From positions 1 to 20,765 of the forward strand of contig JABDQT010000003.1 of the NCBI GenBank assembly GCA_013042165.1: DNA of 20,765 nt, given 5' to 3'. The position numbers were made by a program, and so were the translations under genes. This DNA comes from Kiritimatiellales bacterium (GTDB lineage: Bacteria; Verrucomicrobiota; Kiritimatiellia; Kiritimatiellales; Pontiellaceae). The notes below the pieces were generated by a model, which made no database searches, was not told where the DNA came from, and saw only the letters and a list, made by a program, of their open reading frames with translations. Below, in pieces: positions 15,655 to 20,765 of the stretch. The stretch's first letter is position 1. Each line of letters begins with the position of its first letter.

Positions 15655-16511
15655 AGGATGAAGAAAAAAACAGCGGCGGGCAGCTGAATCTGCTGGTTGC
15701 GGCCGAAAGCGTTCAGGCTGTCTGTGACTGGATTCGAGAAGCCCTGCAGAAAGAGCCAATCGAGGTGACCCAGCCGCTGGCTGAAGAATCGCTGATCGAA
15801 GTGTATTTCGACTCCCTGCTTGAAGCCGAGATTGCCCGGAAAGCCTTGCCGCATGCTTTATCTATTCGCACTGCCGAGGCTAAGGAATACAAGGAGCAGG
15901 ACTGGACCACCTTCTGGCAGCATCACTTCAAAACCCTCGAGTTGGGGAAAAACCTGCGAATTGTCCCCGAATGGGAGGAGGCGCCTGAAGACGGAAAAAT
16001 CAACATCATCATCAATCCCGGTCTGAGCTTTGGAACCGGCGGGCACTTTACCACCCGTTTTTGCCTCGAGGCCCTTGAAGAGGCCTGTGACACCATCAAA
16101 CCGACAAGCATGATCGACGCCGGAACCGGCAGCGGTATTCTTTCCATCGCCGCCATCAAGCTCGGCATTCCGGATCTGATTGCCTTCGACCACGATCCCG
16201 TCTGTGTCGAGCAGTGCAAAACCAACGCCGCACGCAACGGTGTCGAGGGCAGGATCCATTTTTTCCAGGCCGACGTACTCGAGCCGGGCTGGCACTCCAA
16301 GCCGGCCGACATCGTCTGCGCCAACATTCTGACTTCGGTGCTCCTCGACGCCGCACCGCTGATCAAGCGCGCGGCCAGGAAGCGGATTTTACTCAGCGGC
16401 ATCCGCGAAATCGAAGCCGATGCTGTAGCCGACACTTTCATTCAGCTGGGTTGCCGTGAAATCTCGCGCGACGGCGATGGTAAATGGTGTGGGCTGGTCA
16501 TTGATGTTTAA
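15651..16511 (+). CDS. prmA: Ribosomal protein L11 methyltransferase (PrmA family)
   Basis: A 286-aa S-adenosylmethionine-dependent methyltransferase. Family features are the FGTGGH segment (127-132) that precedes motif I, motif I DAGTGSGIL from D156, an acidic FDHDP after motif II, and the ANILTSVL motif near the active site. PrmA methylates lysines and the N-terminus of ribosomal protein L11. ATG 15651 is chosen because its ATGA overlaps the upstream stop and AGGA lies seven bases before it; the frame is open further upstream (to 15498), but that part is a shadow of the radical SAM gene. The N-terminal 90 residues form the substrate-recognition domain typical of the family, though divergent. 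Confidence 0.9.
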   Translation: MKDEEKNSGGQLNLLVAAESVQAVCDWIREALQKEPIEVTQPLAEESLIEVYFDSLLEAEIARKALPHALSIRTAEAKEYKEQDWTTFWQHHFKTLELGKNLRIVPEWEEAPEDGKINIIINPGLSFGTGGHFTTRFCLEALEEACDTIKPTSMIDAGTGSGILSIAAIKLGIPDLIAFDHDPVCVEQCKTNAARNGVEGRIHFFQADVLEPGWHSKPADIVCANILTSVLLDAAPLIKRAARKRILLSGIREIEADAVADTFIQLGCREISRDGDGKWCGLVIDV

Positions 16512-16514
16512 TTT

Positions 16515-16593
16515 GCCACAAAAGAGCGTAAAGGACGCGAAGCTACCGACGGTTGGTCCCTTTGTTTTCTTTGCGATCCTTCGCGGCCACAAC
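16515..16593. repeat. Degenerate inverted repeat R3 in the prmA/flavoprotein gap
   Basis: The left arm, from GCCACAAAAGAGCG to GGACGCGAAG (16515-16542), and the right arm (about 16561-16590, ending CTTCGCGGCCAC) match as inverted copies at roughly 18 of 27 positions, with most differences being transitions. It fills most of the 93-base gap between the two genes. It is the most decayed of the four related repeats. Confidence 0.6.
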
Positions 16594-16604
16594 AAGAGCA
16601 GGCC

Positions 16605-17804
16605 ATGTTTGATCTGATTATCATTGGCTCCGGCCCGGCCGGATTGATGGGTGCCATTACTGCCGCACGCAATGGTTTGGAGGTGATGGTGCTGGAGCGG
16701 ATGCCGCAGGTCGGGCTTAAGCTACTGGCCTCCGGTGGAGGTCGGTGCAACCTTTGCAACACGCTGCCGCAGGAGGAGTTTATGGCTGCCTTTGGACGGC
16801 AGGGCCGCTTCATGCAACCGGCGCTCCGCGTTATGGGCCCAACCGAGCTGCGAACATTCTTCCACGTCTTGAAGGTTCCGACAAAAGAGGAGGAACACAA
16901 GGTTTTCCCTGCCTCCGGCAGCGCCGGGTCGGTGCTGGATGCGCTGTTGCGCGAGTGCCGGAAACTGAAGGTCGAAATCCGCACCAAATGCGAAGCCACC
17001 GCCATCCTGATTGAAGGTGGCGTGAAAACCGCGGACGGTCCCATTCCGACCAAAGCGGTTCTGCTGGCCACCGGCGGGAAAGGGTATTCCGCCCTTGGCG
17101 GATCGGCGAGCGGATACGGACTGGCGCACCGCGCCGGGCATAAAATTATCGAGCCCGTTCCGGCCGATGTGCCGTTGCTCATTCAGGAGCGTCGGGTGAA
17201 GGAGCTGGCAGGCGTGGTCGTTTCGGGAGCCAACCTGCGGATCGAACTCAAGGGCTTTCCCAAAGCGGGAGCCTCCGGCGACCTGCTGTTCACCCATCAG
17301 GGCATCAGCGGTCCCGTGGTGCTCAATAGTTCCGGCGACATTTCGGAAAAACTACAAACATTGAAAGTTATTCCATTGATCATCGATTTTGCACCTGAGC
17401 TGGGCGATTGGCAAAAGTCGGGCGGCAACAAGAGCATTGCCAATGCGCTGCGCGCGTGGATACCGTCTGCTCTGGCAAAGATGCTCTGCGAACTGTGCGA
17501 CATCGATCCCGACATACCCGCCAGCAAGCTAAGCGCAACGAAGGCCGCTTCACTATCCGGTCAGATCCATCATTGCCGGCTCACCGCAACAGGAACCGAA
17601 GGATTCAATAAAGCGATGGTCACTCGCGGCGGCATCGACCTCAGAGGCGTCGATCCCAACACACTCGAAAGCAAGCTTCAGCCCCGTCTCTATTTTGCAG
17701 GCGAGGCGCTCAATCTTGACGGTCCCTGTGGCGGCTTCAACCTGCAGTGGGCATTCAGCAGCGGTCACTTGGCCGGACAGAGTATTTCGGAGGCACTAGC
17801 ATGA
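16605..17804 (+). CDS. HI0933/BaiN-like FAD-dependent oxidoreductase
   Basis: A 399-aa flavoprotein with the dinucleotide-binding motif G8-S-G10-P-A-G13 at the N-terminus, followed by the family's GLKLLASGGGRCNLCN segment. The C-terminal FAD signature reads AGEALNLDGPCGGFNLQWAFSSG. These features define the HI0933/YhiN/BaiN family ('aminoacetone oxidase' in some annotations). Its true substrate is unclear in most bacteria; BaiN-type activity on bile acids should not be assumed here. GAGCAGG precedes ATG 16605. Its stop overlaps the start of the next gene (ATGA), giving a coupled pair. Soluble, with no export signal. Confidence 0.9.
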   Translation: MFDLIIIGSGPAGLMGAITAARNGLEVMVLERMPQVGLKLLASGGGRCNLCNTLPQEEFMAAFGRQGRFMQPALRVMGPTELRTFFHVLKVPTKEEEHKVFPASGSAGSVLDALLRECRKLKVEIRTKCEATAILIEGGVKTADGPIPTKAVLLATGGKGYSALGGSASGYGLAHRAGHKIIEPVPADVPLLIQERRVKELAGVVVSGANLRIELKGFPKAGASGDLLFTHQGISGPVVLNSSGDISEKLQTLKVIPLIIDFAPELGDWQKSGGNKSIANALRAWIPSALAKMLCELCDIDPDIPASKLSATKAASLSGQIHHCRLTATGTEGFNKAMVTRGGIDLRGVDPNTLESKLQPRLYFAGEALNLDGPCGGFNLQWAFSSGHLAGQSISEALA

Positions 17805-18730
17805 AAATAAAATTGTCAGGAATCTGCGATTTCGCCGCTTTAATGGTTTTGACGGCCACTGTATTCGGCTTTCTTGGCGGCCTGTTTTGGGCGTTCGACC
17901 TTTTTTCGCACTTCCGCGTGCAGTACATGCAGGTGGGTCTGGTACTGATCGGCATTACGCTGTGGCGACGGCAATACAAACGGGCGGTGGCGCTCGTGCT
18001 GCTGGCATGCCTGAACTATGCCTTTGTGCTCCCGCTTTATTTCGGCAAACCTGCGCCCTCGATCGAAAAACCGGTCCGCGCCATGCTGATGAACCTGAAC
18101 GCCGGAAACGGTAATACGGCACAAGTGCTGGAGGTAATCGAAAAGGCGAATCCCGATCTCCTGCTGCTGGAAGAGGTCACCCCGGAATGGATACGTGAAC
18201 TCGCCCCGCTGAAGAAGCAATACAAATACCGCATCGCGGAACCACAGGAAGGATGCTTCGGCATCATGCTGCTGAGCAGGCATCCTCTGGAGCGCAAAAA
18301 AATAGTCGAGATCGGCACTGCAGATGTGCCCTCGATCGTGACCGAAGCCCATCTGCCCGGCGGCATCATTTCGTTCATCGGCACGCATCCCCTCCCTCCA
18401 ATGGGTGCAGCCTATTCCGCTCACCGGAACAGCCAGCTGGCGGCGCTGCCTGCGATCGTTAAGGATCAGAAGTATCCCGTGTTACTGGTCGGCGACCTGA
18501 ACACATCGCCCTGGTCGCCGTACTTCACCAAACTCATCCGCGAGTCCGGCCTGAAAAACAGCATGAAGGGATTCGGCTTTCAGCCGACCTGGCCGCGCAA
18601 TCTGCGCTTCCTGCGCATCCCGCTCGATCACATGCTGCATGATCCGGAAATCGCGATCCACCACAGGGTGGTGGGCGGGGATGTCGGATCGGACCACCTT
18701 CCGGTAATCGTCGATTTTTCGATAAAATGA
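17801..18730 (+). CDS. Membrane-anchored endonuclease/exonuclease/phosphatase (EEP) family protein
   Basis: A 309-aa protein with three N-terminal membrane helices (about 10-33, 41-55, 60-80) followed by an EEP hydrolase domain (about 92-308). Active-site elements are N98/N100 (LMNLNAG), E125 (LLLEE), H196 (GTHPLPP), D232 and N234 (VGDLN), D276 and the final S297-D298-H299. The architecture resembles integral-membrane EEP proteins that cleave phosphodiesters or phospholipid headgroups at the cell surface; DNA is not implied. ATG 17801 is chosen for GGAGG eight bases upstream and the ATGA overlap with the flavoprotein; the frame is open further upstream, to 17747, but that part lies within the flavoprotein gene. 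Confidence 0.88.
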   Translation: MKIKLSGICDFAALMVLTATVFGFLGGLFWAFDLFSHFRVQYMQVGLVLIGITLWRRQYKRAVALVLLACLNYAFVLPLYFGKPAPSIEKPVRAMLMNLNAGNGNTAQVLEVIEKANPDLLLLEEVTPEWIRELAPLKKQYKYRIAEPQEGCFGIMLLSRHPLERKKIVEIGTADVPSIVTEAHLPGGIISFIGTHPLPPMGAAYSAHRNSQLAALPAIVKDQKYPVLLVGDLNTSPWSPYFTKLIRESGLKNSMKGFGFQPTWPRNLRFLRIPLDHMLHDPEIAIHHRVVGGDVGSDHLPVIVDFSIK

Positions 18731-18734
18731 ATTC

Positions 18735-18803
18735 CCTCGCAGAGGCGCAGAGACCGCAAAGGTTACGGATTCATTGCTCTGCGCACTCTGCGCCTCTGCG
18801 AGG
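18735..18803. repeat. Inverted repeat R4, likely bidirectional terminator
   Basis: The arms 18735-18752 and 18786-18803 are perfect 18-bp inverted copies, extendable inward with mismatches, around a loop of about 33 bases. It lies between two convergent genes and is followed by ACTTTTCTTT on the plus strand, so it probably ends both transcripts. The purine-rich arm style resembles R1-R3, but it lacks their GGACRCGRA core. Confidence 0.7.
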
Positions 18804-18811
18804 ACTTTTCT

Positions 18812-20749
18812 TTAGTGAAATCCGCCGCCATCGGGCTGCAGCATGGATTCGGGGATTTCGGTGAGGAAGCGCGAGGGATCGAGGAAGATCATACCGCCGT
18901 CGCGCTGACGGCGCACCATGGGTGAACAGAGAAACAGCTCGTCTTCGGCACGGGTAACGGCCACATAAAAGAGCCGCCGCTCCTCGGCATCACCCGCCTC
19001 TTCGATCGCCTTTTTACTGGGGAACATGTCTTCGTTGACAAAGAGCACAAAGACCGCCTTCCACTCCAGCCCCTTGGCCTGATGCACCGTGCTCAAGCGG
19101 ATCGAATCGCGATCCTCTTCGTCTGCAGGTGCCTTCCCGCTATCAGCATCAAGGTTGGTCAACAGGGCAATTTCAGAGAGGAATGATTCGGTGGAATCAA
19201 ACTTGACGGTAAAGTCGATCAGACCATCGAGGTCTTCCGCACGGAACTTGTGGTTGTCGAAGCTTTCAACCATATATTCGTTATAGAACGCCTTGTTGAA
19301 GCGAAAGATGACTTCCCCGGGATCGTTTTGAAGGCTGTCTTCGCGATAGGCCAGAAAGACGGGCTTTACCTTTTCCCACTCCTCGCGCGCGGCGGCTGGC
19401 AGCGCGGCCACCAGCTGGTCGTGGGTTTCTTCGCGCTGGAGGTTTATGCGGCCGCCGAGCTTTCGGAAAATTTTGTGCGAGGTCTTCTTTCCCACCTTGG
19501 GAAACATTTCCACAAGACGGGCAAAGGCCAGCTCGTCGGATGGATTGACCAGCAGGCGTAACACGGTGCAGACATCCTTGATGTGTGCCTGCTCAAAGAA
19601 GCGCACGCCGGAGGTGACGATGTAGGGCATCTGCTCCCGCGCCAGTTCCATCTGCAGTTCCATGGCGTGGAAGTGCGAGCGGTAGAGCACGCAGATTTCC
19701 GAGAACGGGATTCCGCTGCGATTAAGCTCACGCGCCTTGCCGATGACGTAACGCGCCTGCACCGATCCATCGCGCACCTTGGCAAGATGGGGCTGCGCAT
19801 GGCTTTCGCGCACAGCCTGCAGCTCCTTCTGGAACTGCTCGGGATTGCCGGCAATCACTTCGTTGGCGACATCGAGAATTTCCGGCGTACTGCGATAGTT
19901 GATCTGCAGCTTGAAGGTCTGTGCGCCGGGGTATGCCTGATCGAAACCGAGGAAGTTGCGGAAGTCCGCTCCGCGCCAGGAATAGATGCTCTGGAAGTCG
20001 TCGCCCACCACCATCAGGTTGCCATGCGTCTTGACCAGCAGATGCACCAGCTCCGCCTGGATGGCATTGGTATCCTGATATTCATCGACGAGGACATACT
20101 TGAACTCCTCCTGATAGAAGGTGCGGGTTCGTTCGTTTTCGGCGAGCAGCTTGTGGGCATAAATAAGCAGATCGTCGAAGTCCATCGCATTGGATTCCCG
20201 CTTCCGCTCCTGATAACGGGAGTGCACCTTAAGCACCATGTCGGCATCGACCTCCGTATGCCCGAAGCGCTCGTCGGCAGCAGACGCAAGATCGCCCATC
20301 CGGCCGCTGACCACGCCGAACAGGCTCAGCAACACCTCCGGTTTCGGGAAATGCTTCTTCTCCACGCCCAGCTCATCGGCACAGGCACGCACCAGTTTCT
20401 TGGCATCATCCGCGTCGAGGATGGTGTAGTCCTTGCCAAAACCCACCGCATCGGCATGCGAACGCAGCAGGCGGTTGGCGAATGAGTGGAAAGTGCCGCT
20501 GTAGCCGCTGTTGAAGCGACGCTGCACCAGCGCTTCCGCACGGGTGAGCATTTCCTTAGCGGCTTTGTTGGTGAAGGTGAGCAGCAGCACTTCCCACGGC
20601 TGGACATTTTTCTCAGTGGCCAGCCATGCGAGGCGGTAGATCAGGGTACGGGTCTTGCCGGTTCCGGCGGCGGCCACCACCAGTGCCGGCCCATCGGGCG
20701 CGGTGACGGCGGCATACTGCTCTTCGTTGAGCTCTTCCTTGAAATTCAT
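18812..20749 (-). CDS. UvrD/Rep-type superfamily 1 DNA helicase
   Basis: A 645-aa 3'-5' helicase of the UvrD/Rep/PcrA group. Motif I AAAGTGKTRT (K32, T33), TFTNKAA (motif Ia), VDEYQDTN (motif II, D222-E223), QSIYSWRGA (motif III), the INYRST motif IV, VHQAKGLEWKAVFV (motif V) and VAVTRAEDEL (motif VI) are all present in order. It lacks the C-terminal extension of full-length UvrD/PcrA and is closer to Rep in length. Role is DNA unwinding in repair or replication restart; which of these cannot be told from sequence. ATG 20749 has no clear ribosome site, but only 16 bases of the window lie upstream. It converges on the EEP gene. Confidence 0.93.
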   Translation of the reverse strand: MNFKEELNEEQYAAVTAPDGPALVVAAAGTGKTRTLIYRLAWLATEKNVQPWEVLLLTFTNKAAKEMLTRAEALVQRRFNSGYSGTFHSFANRLLRSHADAVGFGKDYTILDADDAKKLVRACADELGVEKKHFPKPEVLLSLFGVVSGRMGDLASAADERFGHTEVDADMVLKVHSRYQERKRESNAMDFDDLLIYAHKLLAENERTRTFYQEEFKYVLVDEYQDTNAIQAELVHLLVKTHGNLMVVGDDFQSIYSWRGADFRNFLGFDQAYPGAQTFKLQINYRSTPEILDVANEVIAGNPEQFQKELQAVRESHAQPHLAKVRDGSVQARYVIGKARELNRSGIPFSEICVLYRSHFHAMELQMELAREQMPYIVTSGVRFFEQAHIKDVCTVLRLLVNPSDELAFARLVEMFPKVGKKTSHKIFRKLGGRINLQREETHDQLVAALPAAAREEWEKVKPVFLAYREDSLQNDPGEVIFRFNKAFYNEYMVESFDNHKFRAEDLDGLIDFTVKFDSTESFLSEIALLTNLDADSGKAPADEEDRDSIRLSTVHQAKGLEWKAVFVLFVNEDMFPSKKAIEEAGDAEERRLFYVAVTRAEDELFLCSPMVRRQRDGGMIFLDPSRFLTEIPESMLQPDGGGFH

Positions 20750-20765
20750 GCGCGAGACATTAGAG

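Noticed and set aside
17747..17800. Upstream in-frame extension of the EEP gene
   Set aside because: It overlaps conserved C-terminal flavoprotein sequence. ATG 17801 has GGAGG and an ATGA overlap.
12950..18803. CRISPR array or IS element as explanation for the repeats
   Set aside because: The repeats are inverted, unequal and widely spaced with no regular spacers. No transposase gene or matching terminal repeats bound the whole region.

Overview
The window carries about 16 ordinary, tightly packed bacterial genes, all G/C-rich at third codon positions except one. An anaerobic ribonucleotide reductase operon and a B12-binding radical SAM protein point to an anaerobic or facultative bacterium. 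The combination of GxxExxY gene, purine-rich hairpin repeats, DUF619-type acetyltransferase and paired PAS-SpoIIE phosphatases would suit a member of the PVC group (Verrucomicrobiota/Kiritimatiellota-like). That placement is an inference from gene content, not something the sequence proves. No rRNA, tRNA, CRISPR array, transposase gene or phage gene was seen, and no gene-free stretch exceeds 300 bases.

Layout. 1-3415 (+): class III ribonucleotide reductase nrdD, a CxxC redoxin and the radical SAM activase nrdG. The first 55 bases look coding but are closed by stop codons. 3443-5889 (-): two overlapping paralogous PAS-SpoIIE phosphatases. 6001-7683 (+): slyX and pyruvate kinase. 7765-13948 (-): ppnP, an EamA-type transporter, aconitase, an N-acetylglutamate-synthase-like protein, a small GxxExxY nuclease-fold gene and peptide deformylase. 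14032-18730 (+): two ATGA-coupled pairs, B12-radical SAM/prmA and a HI0933-like flavoprotein/membrane-anchored EEP hydrolase. 18812-20749 (-): a UvrD/Rep-type helicase converging on the previous block.

The metabolic genes are housekeeping: dNTP supply without oxygen, glycolysis, the TCA cycle, arginine synthesis, nucleoside salvage, and modification of nascent protein and ribosome. The phosphatase pair is a likely partner-switching signalling input, although no anti-sigma or STAS partner is present here.

The most unusual signal is a set of four diverged inverted repeats with purine-rich arms. Three of them share a GGACRCGRA core. One brackets the GxxExxY gene, one lies in frame inside the radical SAM gene, one sits in an operon junction and one lies between convergent genes. 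Together they look like a small hairpin element family, with the GxxExxY gene possibly being cargo or helper.
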